60,000 nt of DNA. Origin: Acanthaster planci (lineage: Eukaryota > Echinodermata > Asteroidea > Valvatida > Acanthasteridae). Made by a program: the position numbers and the translations under genes. The DNA lies in NCBI RefSeq assembly GCF_001949145.1, contig NW_019091469.1, positions 209,701-269,700 of the forward strand, read 5' to 3'. Position 1 is the first letter of the stretch. Every line of letters begins with the position of its first letter. Of this stretch, positions 47,815 through 59,710 are shown one piece after another. The notes below the pieces were generated by a model. It had not been told where the DNA came from. It did no database searches and was given only the letters and a program-made list of their open reading frames with translations.

Positions 47815-50618
47815 TCTCGCAACCTGTTGATGTAGTCTTATTAAGTGGTAGCAAAATCCTCACATCGACGGAACCACTCGTAATCAAATGCCAAAATATT
47901 CCTTCTTCGGTTAAACCTAGTTCAAATATATGAAGAACGAAGGATGTGATTCGCAGCAATAATTCTGAATTCGCGCAAATTTGACGAGCGATTGCAGTGT
48001 GCGCGCGCTCGATGGTGATTGATCCCGATTTGGAAAGTGCTTGGTCGATCGGGATCGCTTCGTCCCGTGGTTGATTACGTATGCGTGAGTGCACCACAAA
48101 AGATACCGAACAATACACGGACATATACGTCAGAATCTGTTTTGCCCTGTGCATAAACACTGTACAGCAAGAATTTCATAGTGTGGGAACCGATGCAATA
48201 ATTGCAGTAGAGAATATGAAATACGGGTCAACAGGTTGGCTGTGCAATTGATTTCAGAGTGGACTTCAGAGTAGGAATTACGGCAGTCGAGACTTCACTT
48301 TAGTTTAGTATTGAATATTATTGAATATTATTTCCTTATCCGTTGAAAAAGTTGTAATTAACTTGCAACAAATGGAACACTTGATCTCTTGCAGCCGAAT
48401 CTGAGTAAATTGCAATTTTATTGCTGTATTAAGCCGTAGAAAATGTACAAACTGATGGAAGTAAATATACACAATATATACATGATTCATAGAAGAATAT
48501 GAAACCATCAGAACACATTATTTCAGTACTGATTTAAAAGTGAGTACAAAACATCCTTTGTTAAACATGCAGAGTGCAGTTTTCCTGAAATGGAAGTATA
48601 TAGTACTGTATATTGTGTGAATAACATTGGCTGTCCATATTAATGTTTCTGGGTAAGAAACAAGTAGCATAAAAGGCATAGAATTCCCTGCTAGAGTCAT
48701 ATTCCTAAACGTTGAACCAATCAGCCGCAAAAGCTATGTAGGGATAAGGTACATATAACCAAGTCAACTCTACAGTACATGACTGAAGCAAAAATTCAAC
48801 TAATGTATACTACTGTACACATGTACATGTACGTCCTTACTTAGCTTGCAAAAATGCTGCTGTTGGTCCCCGGCTAGAATTCTTGCACCCAGTGGACGAA
48901 AGTTTATCAACAATCTCATTTCAGTTAGTCCCATTTCTCTTGTTCATTTTGATTTCTTTTCTGTTTACTTGTTTTTAAAAGTGGTTCAAACATTTTGGAC
49001 GGCTGGCTTTCAATTTACCTTAGGTGTTTATTAATTTGTGTAAATTCTAACCCACATGAATTCAAACAGCAGTGCAGGTAACTGCTATTTTTGACCGTCA
49101 TTTGGCAAAACATCAAGCAAATATGGACTTTGTAAAACATTCCAAAGAGAGTTAAAACAATTACATGAAAATGTATTTCTCACCCTTTCAAAACACTATC
49201 ATGATATGACCAACTGTACAAAAGTTCAGACACTGAATTATTTAAACAATCGCAGACTATCATGGCAAAGATGTTTGTGAATCCAAGCTGCCAAGTTTAG
49301 AAACTGATTATTGCATAATGGCAGTGATTCACAATTAGTGAACACATAATGAACACACTAAGAGTAAGACTGCTATGATTTCAGATGTCCTTCCCTAAAC
49401 ATTTCATGAACCTGTCAGAATTCCTGGTGATATTCATGGCACAACAGGGCAACATTAACATTTAATCTGATATCAACTAGCCATACTTCTAAAACAAACA
49501 TATTTTGATTACACCATTAAATGGTACACCAAAGCAATTATATCCTTTATACAAGCTTATCAACAACTCATTTGAAATGCTTTAGATATTTGGTTACTCT
49601 TCAAACTATCTACTTACTAAGTTACTATCACATTTGTGCAGTGTTGGAGCAGCATGTACAAGCAATGATATTCCCTAGATTCAACGGTTGAATTGTCACT
49701 GAAATTAAAATAAAGACTGAAGTTCATTCATTGTGGCATGCTTCTGAAACCCTTAAATTCGATTATGTGTAGGAAGGTCTTCACTTTTAATTAATGACTG
49801 CTTAAGAAAACCAAAAGGGAAATATACTCTCTAAAGAATTGTTTCTAGCACATTAAAGTTAAGTCTGTGCAAAAACTGATCTTTCACTTATGGCAGTCGC
49901 ACGGCATTAAGGCAAGTGTGAATTAGACACATGAACACTTTATGCACAGTCAGTTACTACAAACCTGGATATTGCATACTCTGCAAGGATGGATCTTACA
50001 CTGCAGTACAGGTACTGGAGACACCATAATGTGTACAGCCCATAAGACTGAACATTAATTTCTGTGACTTGTGGTCATATCCTCTGCTATATGTACCACA
50101 ATTCTTTGAGATAGTTCAGGTGTCAATGACAGTTAGAAGCCATTGGAAAAGGCTCCAGATTAAGATCAAAGAAGGGGATTTCCCTCATTTGCTATCACTC
50201 TGAAGGTTTTAAAACATTTACGGGCCAAAAACTCAACTAAAATGTAGAACCCCTCTGCTATATCAATAGCAGAAATCATCGGATGACCTCAGCCTTAGGG
50301 GAAACAATAAATCATATGAAAAGTAAAAAAATATAAAAATCAAGCAGTCTATCTCTTTAACTATAAAATTAACTACGAAAATGCTCGTAAGCAAGACCAT
50401 GCAAGGGCTCTAGAAGTTCATGGTGCGATCGTTTACTCTCAGGCTCCGGAGCAGATGTATCACAAGTACTAATAATATCACAAGTACTAATAATATCACA
50501 AGTACTAATAATATCACAAGTACTAATAATATCACAAGTACTAATAATATACACCAAGTTACACATATCTTTTGCACAGTCTACCAATTAAGTAATTGGG
50601 AAAATATCATCTCAAACA
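47815..50618. other. Upstream region of the Mesh-like gene and 3' region of the TNF receptor gene
   Basis: No coding exon was seen. The part next to 47815 must hold the Mesh promoter and 5' UTR. The part below 50618 is probably 3' UTR of the receptor gene on the same strand. AATAAA on the - strand occurs near 49025 and 48415. It contains the 18-bp tandem repeat at 50461-50550. Confidence 0.5.
50461..50550. repeat. 18-bp tandem repeat, five copies
   Basis: Five near-identical copies of CACAAGTACTAATAATAT, with unit length exactly 18 bp, begin about 70 bp downstream of the receptor stop codon on the transcribed strand. Because 18 is a multiple of three, the array stays open and reads as repeated hexapeptides, but it lies outside the coding sequence. 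Confidence 0.95.
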
Positions 50619-50932
50619 TCAAGAGAATTTTTGTTCAACTCGATCGATAATTTCATTAACAAGGTCTCGCACAATATGACAACACTTATGACTGTCATAC
50701 AGTATCTGACATAACTCTGGCACGGTCAATTCAACCTCCCTGTGTGCTGCGAGGTAATCTAAAACATCCAGGGCTGAATGCATTTTCCGCACCTCCATTT
50801 CTGGAATGTCGAAAAGCTCAGCAAAACGGACAAAGTTAAATCTTGTAGAGATGTGGAGCCGCTGTGGATCTTCATGCATGTGGTCCCTAAGTAACTCTTT
50901 ATCTGCCCTGTGCATCTGTGAAATGGTAACAT
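50619..50932 (-). other. Divergent death-domain-like C-terminal exon
   Basis: The encoded segment has FNFVRFAELFDIPEMEVRKM, then ALDVLDYLAAHREVELTVPELCQIL and a final amphipathic helix. The pattern of a 'FAE/ARELGIS...' helix, then 'LLxxW...GxxATVxxLxxxL', matches death-domain helices 2-5, but the central Trp is absent (Tyr instead). Family membership is inferred from pattern and position. Confidence 0.55.
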
Positions 50933-53900
50933 CTGTGAAATGAAGAGGTTACATTCATATTTGTTAATTACAGCCAAAATGCCATACATGGACGTCCTTT
51001 TTTGTATACAATATGGCCCGAAAATTTTGTTTACATGATTCTGTTTTAAACCTCTATCCATTTTAATAATGACTGTTCCATTGTACGAATGTGAAATATT
51101 TATTATTTCCTCTAAACAACATTCCAATGTACTCCCCATGCGTAATTTTTAACTTGTAAAACTAACGTAACATTGCAACAAGAAATTATTAAATTCTGAA
51201 TCAGTTTAATAAAACTTTCCCTGTGGGTCCTCTGATTTTTGCTAGCTTATTTGATTTATTTACAGCATCACTTACAGACTTCGAAATTGCTTTATCCATA
51301 AGAAAAAGGAACGGTATTTTGCATTTATCAGTATTGCTTGGCACTTTGTGTGAAGCGCAGCATACAACACCAACAATAGTGCCAAATTGAGGAGTAGAAT
51401 GTTCTATTAAATAGCTACCATTTGGTAACTACCATTAATGATACGGGCGATTCACTATAGTGTGCCTCCATGAGTTTGCAACGCATTGACCAATCACAGT
51501 GCGCGAAAACTGGGTCGACCCTTTCCAATCCCGCACTGGGTTGACAGATTTTGTCAATGTGTTACAAACACTTGGAGGCATAAAATTGTGAAACGCTCCT
51601 ATTCAGTGATGATGGGGATTTATAGAGGGGTTAAATAATGAAAGGCATTTTCCCAAAGATTATATGGTGCAAAGAGCAAGAAATAGTGTACCTTTGGTGT
51701 ACTTCTTAGCTTGCTGAAACCTTTCCAGAAATTGGCTTCGTTTGGCTTCCTTATCCTGCAAAATAAAACAAAGTCAAAGTTCGCTTTCTTTAAACTACTG
51801 CATAAAGTATTTTTCTGAACAACATTGTTTTAAATATCACTTCCTATTTTTCAGCAAAGAGTCTCATGCAATGTACATGTTTATGGAGGTATTTTGGATC
51901 CACTGTTTATGTCTGTTATCAAATTTATGACCAGTCCCCACAAGTCCATCACAAGTCATCCAGTCTTAAGCCAAGTCACATGTTATGCAAATGAACTTAG
52001 GTCATTTCTTTGTTTCTTTGTCATTGCTCATCCTGCTTCTTGAGACTAGTCTTTTGATGAGACCTGTGATTGGTCTTGAGATGAACTTGAACACAGATTG
52101 ATAAGATCATTGTGAAGAGGAGAGTACATTAAACACAAAATGATTTGTTTCACATGCATTTACAAGGAATTTGCAGGACAACTGACCTTAGCATAATGGT
52201 GTTTGCAAGTTGTTAATACAGACCATGAAAAAAGTATGTATTCACGGTTGTTACCACAATTGCGAGTCTCATCTTAAAGTTGCTGCAGCTGGAAATACTG
52301 TGGACAATTACTGACTTCTGCAATGTGGGATATGGTGTTTGAACACCTGGAGGATGCAAAGCAACCCTGAGAGTGTTCAAAATGTCATATACCACATCAC
52401 AGCAGTCAACAATTATTTTGTCACACCTCTGTCTTAATGATGTTTCTCTTTTTTTTCTACATGAAATTAAGGGTGACAAAAGAATCTTAGAACTTTAGCA
52501 GCTGCCATCCCTTGTGTAATCCTATACACTGTTGGGGGGGGTGCATGCATGATGTTATACAAGAAAGACTGATGTGACATCTAATGCCAAGAGTGACATG
52601 CATTTCTGTCACTCTGTCTGGTAATCATTCCAGGCTAATGAAAAAGAGTACTCAAGACACACAAGTGGAAGCCACCAGCTAGCAGATGTAGACACTTGGC
52701 TCAGACATGAGCTCCTCCTAGCCCCAGTCAGTTGATTTGAAACAGCCTTAACTTTTGCAAGGGTACCTGGGGGTCTCCACCAGGCAGTGTGGAGCTGTCC
52801 CGTGTGGTATTACTCGCTGATGACTGGTTGGAACCCCTCCGATCATCACTTCCATCGTTGTCTGTCTGTCCTTCATCACAAACGGAACTCGGCACGCTTG
52901 GAACAGCCTCGTTGTCATCATCAGTGGGTGGTTCTTCAAATGGTATGGCTCTTTGTGTTCTTTCACCGGTTGGTGTGGTCTGGGAGGGATCAGGAGCTGG
53001 CAATAATTCCAGAACATTTGTAATCGTCTTTGGTGAAAACAAATTCCCTTCAATAACAAACCATCTTTGCAGTATAAAGTATGTAAAATTCTACAATGAG
53101 AAATGAAACAACACACGCAGCTGCCTCTCTACTCAAGGAAAAATTCTTCCTTTTAACCCCTTGACGGCATTTTTTTTTTCTGAAAGCCGACTCTGAGAAT
53201 TCCAGCCTGGCTTGGCCACAAAGGCCACCTGCCAAACTGCAAATTCTCGGTTTGTGGCCATGCTTGCTCTGCACGCTTTGATTTACACGGTGAAAAGGCT
53301 CACTGTTCGGTGGCATGCGGCTCTAGTCACGCTTCCACATTCCCGTTGCCTCTTTTCAAATTGGGGACTACTGTGAAGCTCTAAATTGGATCTCAATTTT
53401 TACGGTGTCTTTTCCGCATCCCGACATGAAGGGGTTAAAGTGGCAAGAGGTACAGAACGCTGTAAATGTTGTTGTGGGATGTTTCCCCCCTCCTTTTTTC
53501 AATTACCTGGTGTTATTAAGCGTGAATTCTCTGGTTGGGAGTCACCATATGTACAAGAGCCAGGGTATGCCTTTTTTCACCGTGTTCGCTCGAGCTGAAA
53601 AGCGGGCTGAGGGATCTCAATTTTTACGGCGTCTTTTCTGCATCCCGACGTGAAGGGGTTAGAGTGGCAAGAGGTACAGAAGGCTGTAAATGTTGTTGTT
53701 GTTGTGGGGTGTTTCCCCCCTCCCTCCTTTTTTCAATTACCTGGTGTTATTAAGCGTGTATTCTCTGGTTGGGGGTCAGAGTTGTTTGAGCCTCTTGTGC
53801 GGTTGTTTTCCAATGTTGGCGACCCTCTTGTTGTTGCATTGTTGTGGACACATTTTGGGGGACAAAACTTTACAGTAAGCACAACTATGACCACCACCAC

Positions 53901-55896
53901 CACAACGACAATTACAAGTATCACTATGAGGACAATGGTGAAAGGGCTTCTCAGAGGACTTCCTATAGGACTAGGTGATGAAGATGTCAGGTTACGAAGA
54001 CCTCTGTTGTGAGGGTCCTCCCCGGCTGGTGGAGATGTTGACCTGAGACAGTCTGGATAGAGGTAGATGTGGCGCTCATCAGCACAACTCACACAGTGAT
54101 CATTGCGCTCATCATGACGAAAATATCTATTGAAGTTGGACCAGAAGATAAAGATTTGCAATGAAAAACAAACAAACGTTATCGTTCCGATTCCTGCAGC
54201 AAACTACCACAATCTCTCAAATCTGTTTCATTTTATTACAACTATGAATTGACTATTAGTTAAACCACATACACATGAAGGGAATAATTATATGCTTGGC
54301 CAGTCTTTAATCATTATTCAAGACTGAATCAAGAGAATGGACGCTGTTCATAATCAGCGTCTTGATCCAAACATTTACGACCAGCCAAGCACGTTTATAA
54401 GCATTCATAAATACCTTTTGAGTCAGAACATCAAAGCGCGTGTTTAAAAATTGTATAGTTCCACTGATTTTGTTACAGCAATGTTACATGTATACATATC
54501 ACACGTGGGAATTTATGTTTAATTTGAAAAAAGGTTTAGAAAACATTCCCATACATGCCATACTGTTTAAATGTGTGTTCTGAAAATCAGAATACATTTT
54601 ACAGGCATCGTTTACAATAAAGTTGAACACCAGATGGCATCAATCAAAACGTCAAACATCTAAAAGGGGCGGTTCTGTTTATATGGATTTGGAAGTTGTT
54701 TCGTTGAAACATTTAAACAGGTCAATGTCCCACCCTTAGTAAACAATCTCCACGTGGCGCATACTGTGTGAGGTGACACAGAACGAGATGAGCTGGTGTA
54801 GTGTGAATTTGGGACTCCTAGAATGCAGACTCATTGGGCAATTACACGTGAAGATTTTAAATTTCAGCCAATGCAATAAGGGAAAAAAGAACAAATTTCA
54901 TACTGTAGGAGTCTAAAGTTCATGTGATACCGGAAAAGCGCTTAAGACCAGCTAGCCAGTGTTTTATCATCTGTCTTAGGTGTTAATAATGAAAGACAAA
55001 TAATGCTTTGCATGGTGGAGAATCAATGAAAAATGACTTTTTGAGGAAGCACTGTGGTCAGCGGTTAACAATACCAGTTAGTATTTTAGACATCACTGAA
55101 AAAGGGTACTTTAAAACCACCTTACCTCTTTTTGAATAGTGAAGCTGTCTATCACAACTGTTGCTGCACAAATACCTCATTAAGTTTAAGCTTTGGACAA
55201 TAATTTGTATAATTGTGTCCAATGAACTTTAGCTGAACTTTTCCAACCATACTCCTATTCCTGTACTATCCAGTACCTTCCAAAAGTCTACCCTTTGCAT
55301 CTTTATCACTGATAGACCCCCAACACTCTTAGTCACACGTAATATCCAAGACTCACCCAGGCTTGCAGGGGCCACATTCCCGGTCTGTAGTGCGAGTGCA
55401 AGGTATCTTATCATTTTGGGTGTTGTCGCAGAGGCGGCAGGAGTCACACACATGGGCGCGGGAGACAGGTGAAAAGGTGCCTTCCTTGCACGGCAGACAC
55501 TGAGCATTCTTACCTAGGCCATCACCACACACCTGTTGTTCATGTACAGGAAGGAATTACTGTTGTTTGAGTACATGTACACATCGGCATCAGCATGATG
55601 TGAAATGAGCTGTTAGGGTGTGGCTGCTGTTGGCTGTGGGAAAAACTTGACAACATCAATTTTTCAACATAATTTTTCATCCCCCAAAAACCTTTGCAGA
55701 ACGACAACAAGCCAATTGTGTTGTCCCACCATCTCTACATGTTCACATACTTTCCTATTACACGTACCTCAGATAAACCTTCACCCGGATCACACCTTTC
55801 ACAAGGATGACATTGCTGATTTTGCTCATCATAGAACTGGGGTGTACCATCGGCAAGGTTCGAGCATGAGGGCACAGCAGTGGGTGCTCCAGCAGT
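50619..55896 (-). CDS. TNF receptor superfamily member, EDAR/TROY/EDA2R-like, with death-domain-like C terminus (5' end not found)
   Basis: This is a type I receptor of the TNFR family, which binds TNF-type ligands and signals through cytosolic adaptors. Exons in transcript order are 55896-55768, 55532-55357, 54126-53741, 53047-52767, 51755-51692 and 50932-50619. They are phase-consistent and give 449 aa to the TGA at 50619-50621. Residues about 1-145 have TNFR cysteine-rich repeats: CHPCERCDPGEGLSEVCG, CLPCKEGTFS, CDSCRLC, PCTRTTDRECGPCKPGYF, HCVSCADE. CxPCxPGE-LS-xCG and CGPCxPGYF are closest to EDAR, TROY and EDA2R. The membrane helix is IVLIVILVIVVVVVVVIVVL. A Ser/Thr/Pro/Asp-rich linker follows, then KEAKRSQFLERFQQAKKY and a helical C terminus resembling a divergent death domain. 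The signal-peptide exon lies upstream, beyond or between the repeats at 56-59 kb, and was not identified. Confidence 0.85.
51441..51600. mobile_element. Palindromic MITE, copy 2
   Basis: This second copy of the element at 14457 lies in the last intron of the TNF receptor gene. ATACGGGCGATTCAC, CCAATCACAGTGCGCGAAAA and GGGTCGACCCTTTCCAA are shared or nearly shared. The right arm (GTTACAAACACTTGGAGGC) is the diverged inverse of the left. Confidence 0.8.
53388..53779. repeat. Tandem segmental duplication overlapping the receptor's membrane exon
   Basis: Copy 1 (53388-53544) and copy 2 (53612-53779) are direct repeats of about 160 bp with high identity. Both start GGATCTCAATTTTTACGG and both contain CAATTACCTGGTGTTATTAAGCGTG, which on the - strand is the exon end with its splice donor. 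Copy 2 carries the used exon end. Copy 1 lies downstream in the intron, with an intact second donor at 53506-53505. Confidence 0.9.
53741..54126 (-). other. Membrane-spanning exon of the TNF receptor gene
   Basis: The exon starts with the last cysteines (HCVSCADE, PDC), has a Ser/Pro-rich stalk and an extremely Val-rich helix, then ends PENTRLITP at a GTAATT donor. Its last part lies inside a duplicated segment (53612-53779). Confidence 0.85.
55357..55896 (-). other. Cysteine-rich repeat exons of the TNF receptor gene
   Basis: The two exons carry most of the TNFR cysteine-rich repeats, separated by a 235-bp intron between LSE and VCGDG. The first exon begins with ACT GCT in phase 0, so at least one upstream exon with the signal peptide is required. 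Confidence 0.85.
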
Positions 55897-56289
55897 CTAA
55901 GAATTACATGTATACGGTGTAAATAAATAGAAATGCATTAGAGTAAAGACAACGGGAAACCGTTAGCTTACCCTGTAATAAATAATGTTTAGAAAAATTC
56001 ATCTTGGAGTAGCCCGAGAAGGCTATGATAAGGTTTTCACTTCATAATTATTGCTTGATGTACATGAACATATACTTCTAGAAGATTGAGACAAAATCTG
56101 TGTGAATCCAACCAAGGGCAGATCCAGAACTGAATTATCTGGGGGAGGGGGCAGCAATTTATTAATTTGTTTTTCAAGTAAGCTATTATGGTCTTTTCGG
56201 GGGTCAAGCTATATATTTGGGCCCTCTTTGGCCCCACCCCTGATCCCTCCCCCAAATCCAACCTACATGTACTTCAGGGTTTCACCCCA

Positions 56290-57601
56290 AGCAGTCGAGT
56301 GACAACTTTGATAATGAAGTCCATGTCGCAATCTCACGATCCACTTAATTTTGACAATTTGCCAGCCTATTTGCCATCCCACGAGCCACTACCCCAAGTT
56401 CAACCCTGAGAAGTTTTTAGTGCTCTTAAGAAAATTTCTGTATCGAAATCAGGTGGACCTGACAATTTGCCTGCAAAAATTGTCAAGGAGTTTGCTTATG
56501 AATTAAGCACCCCTATTACTGATATCCTGAATATGTCGTTTTCCCAGGGCATTATCCCACTCCAGTGGAAACAGGCAAATGTTGTGCCAACTCCGAAACA
56601 AATGTTACCCACCCTGAACAAATTGAGGCCTATGACCCTGAGTAAATGGGCTGTTGAGAATGGGCTTTCCCTTAACTCATCCAAATGTCACTTCATGCAG
56701 ATGTACTTCGGTAGACAGGAACTTTCAAACACACAATTTCATATAGCTTGAGTTCCTCTTGATCAAGTTCAGAGGGTGAAGCTACTGGGTGTTACATTGC
56801 AGCATAACTTGAAATGGGATAGTCATCTAACCGACATCGACGGCAAAGTCAAGAGAAAGCTCTCCATGTTAAGGAACTTAAAAATGTGCGGCCTAATTCA
56901 TGCTGAACTCGTTATCATATATAATATAAAGGACACATCAGACCTGTTTTAGAATACTCTGCTCCCTTGTGGCACTCTGGAATTACATGTTCTCCATCTG
57001 GTAACTTGGAATCAATCCAGACAAAGGTGTGTCGCATCATACTTGACCGATCGTACACTTATTATGACCAGGCCTTCAATGTCCTTGGACTTAAAACACT
57101 TGTTAGTAGAAAAAATTGATCTGTGTACTAAATTTGCTCTAAATACTTTTGATTCTGATAGATTTAATGCGTCGCTTAATAAATCCCAAAGTTATCACAG
57201 GATGCACTTCAGATCAAATACAATTCTTCAAGAATTCACCTGCAAAACTAAATGCTTCAGCAACAGCCAGCTCCTTTATTTCACAAAACTTATAAATTCG
57301 TCTATTTAAGTCTCGTCATCCGTCTCCTATGTATTGTCTAGTAACCCCTGTCATTTTTAACAAACGTGTACTTTTGTTATGTAAAGTCCACTACACAATC
57401 ATCTTTTGGTGTTTTCTTCTTTGCTTTAAATGTCTTTTATATCATTATGTAAATTGAAATTTAAGCTTATCCATGTATACTGTTTAATGTTTTTTTTATC
57501 TATGTAGCCCTTTTTAAATTCCGATGTAACAGTGCTCCGCAATTCAGCCCTTGGGCTGCTATTGGCAGTTTGATTTAAATAAACCAGCAATAATAATAAT
57601 A
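56290..57601 (+). mobile_element. CR1/L2-like LINE remnant, RT core deleted
   Basis: This is a degraded 3' fragment of a non-LTR retrotransposon. Reverse-transcriptase block 1-2 motifs are SKSGGPDNLPAKIVKEFA, SFSQGIIPLQWKQANVVP and LRPMTLSK. The sequence then jumps directly to the post-catalytic part WAVENGLSLNSSKCHFMQM, VKLLGVTLQHNLKWDSHL and KVKRKLSMLRNLK, so the YADD-bearing core is missing. The 3' end has TTGGGCTGCTATTGGCAG, TTTAAATAAACCAGC and an (AAT)n tail at 57586-57601. Stops and frameshifts show it is inactive. It lies upstream of the first receptor exon found. Confidence 0.85.
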
Positions 57602-58251
57602 GAATTTTGACACCTATCCAGAAAAATGTTCTTTAAAAAGGTCTAATTGGAAATGGGTGTTCTCCTTAAGGAAAATTCCTAATTTAACTTTAAAAGTAGC
57701 AATACAAAAACAGTCTAATCACAATTTACACTGTGTATACATGTATATGCATTTTGAACAAAACTATTAAAGTTAAATTCCGCTTTCAAATGCACGCAGG
57801 ATGAACCAGGCCAAGGAGATGGGCACGATTTATATCAAAATAACCCAAACTGACAACACATCAGCTCTGCAAGTAAGTACAAACTGCTAAACTTATTCTT
57901 AGTCTAAGGAATTTCCACCAAACTTTAAATCTAGATTACAAAAATTCAAATCATGTACTGGATTTGGTTGTAGCCTTCTCAGACACACGTAGTCAGGTCT
58001 GTCTGGACATCAGTTTGGCTCTTAGAGGACCATTTTTGTTGGCAGGATTTAACTGTGGTGCAGTTAACTACACTGTACTTGAACTTCACAGAGGAAGTTT
58101 CAGTTCAGTAACAAAGACCCAGGGTTAAAAAAATATGACATTTTAGATTGCCCAAGAATGTACCTATACAGTCAAAAGCCTTTGACAAAATTCTCACAAA
58201 GAACAGTAGGCAATCCTTTGTGTTGAGATTGCAAAACACTGATCCCAACTG

Positions 58252-58860
58252 AGGACCTGCATGGAGCGCCCTCACAGAGGACATGTTTTGTTACTAGATT
58301 TAGATGACAATGAAGTACTATAGGCTTAGTTTGGGCGGCTAGTTCTTGCATGTTCACGAACAGCTCGATTTGTTGTTCATGGGCTGGCCGCTCGAACTCC
58401 AGGAACGTACAACCGGTTATTGCTACTAGTTATTTGTAGCAAGCAACATGCAACATGGCAGCATCCTAGTGCATTCTTCAAGAGTTAATGTTTGGGTAAC
58501 TGGGCTAACTTCTTTTCCATTTAAAAAATCATTTCTGTCATGGAAAATTATTAATGTTAATTTTGCCAAACTTTCCATTGTCTCCAGCTTTGTAAGCCAT
58601 CTCGATAGTTTCAAAAATCAAATCTCACGACTTTTTCTGTGTGTTCGTGTAAAATCCTGATGAGGAGATGGTGTGTGAACCTGTTCCGAGAACAGTGTTC
58701 TTGGGTCGTGTTCCCCCGTTTGAGAGCGAGAACAAAAAACAAGAACGGGCTGCCCGACCTCGACCATAGTGTCTACTCAAGCATATCACACAGGAACAAA
58801 GACCTGTCCTCTGTGAGGGCGCTCAACGCAGGCCCTCTTCATTTCAGATGAGTCCAATTC
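58252..58860. mobile_element. Candidate inverted-repeat element
   Basis: GAGCGCCCTCACAGAGGACA at 58262-58285 is matched by its reverse complement TGTCCTCTGTGAGGGCGCTC at 58805-58824. Weaker similarity extends about 100 bp inward on both sides. The spacing of about 0.6 kb and the arm arrangement suggest a non-autonomous DNA transposon. The interior shows no coding sequence. Confidence 0.55.
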
Positions 58861-58869
58861 AAGATGTTG

Positions 58870-59600
58870 AAAGGAAGGCATGTGGAAGATTAACAGTTTG
58901 CACAGAAGGGATATTACAAATGCCCATGGAGGAAAGGTCAGGTTTTGGCCTGGTCCCCCATTCTGTTTTGAGTGAAGAGGCTGAACTGTGGGGAGATACA
59001 TGATGAACAATGTCTCAAAGTTCCCATAAGGGATTCCTTGTTTTGTCATTAGCTCTTGAAGATTGGAGGTGCATGTACTTACAAATTCTAACCCTCATGT
59101 ACACATAAATTAATCCTCACACACCTTTAGAAACTCTTTTGAATGGGAAGCAGTGGAAAAATTAGAGGCTCTGTTGTAAACAATCATTTCTGAAAGAAAC
59201 ATGAGGAAAATACGTTGAATCCATCGTCCCCCAAGTTATGGAGTACTGTGATTTGTTGTCTTTGCTTTTTCTGTTTTGTGTGGTTTTTGTTTTTTGTTTT
59301 TAATTGTTATCTTTGTTTTCTTTTTTTGAAGGGCCCAAATAAGGTAGGATGATGCTCTTGCATTCATTTTCATGAAATCAACATGATCAAGAGTCCGGAT
59401 CACTTTAAGATAGATGGGGACTCAAGCAAACTAATACTAGTATTGTGGAGTATGCTAAATTTGCGCATACAAATGTTCGCACATCGAGCCTTCTTATCAT
59501 GAAACTCTTCAATGAGATTATGCGCTCACGTTAATTTGCTGTTGATGATCGATTGCCACTTTGACATTTTTCTTTCTCAGCTACAGTATGTGTAAATTAA
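58870..59600. other. No feature recognised
   Basis: The sequence is AT-rich with a T/G-rich low-complexity patch at about 59260-59330. No coding, RNA or repeat-family signal was recognised. Confidence 0.5.
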
Positions 59601-59710
59601 AAGCTTTTCCAGGGAGAATTTGGGAAAATGTCCACATACCATAAAGCTTTACTTTGCAGACTAAATACAAAAATGAACCAGTTGAAATTGTCTAGGCAAT
59701 GGATAAATGA

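Noticed and set aside
50420-50650. Repeat-peptide frames (ITSTNN / ISTCDI) across the 18-bp array
   Set aside because: Open frames arise automatically from a repeat unit of 18 bp without a stop. They lie downstream of the receptor stop codon.
52213-52479. - strand frame with IIVDCCDVVYDIL that might be an extra receptor exon
   Set aside because: The flanking exons at 52767 and 51755 already join in phase. No convincing acceptor and donor pair bounds this frame.
57799-57870. Possible small + strand exon (MNQAKEMGTIYIKITQTDN) before a GTAAGT
   Set aside because: The donor is good, but the upstream acceptor tract is weak, the peptide matches no family I know and no neighbouring exon joins it.
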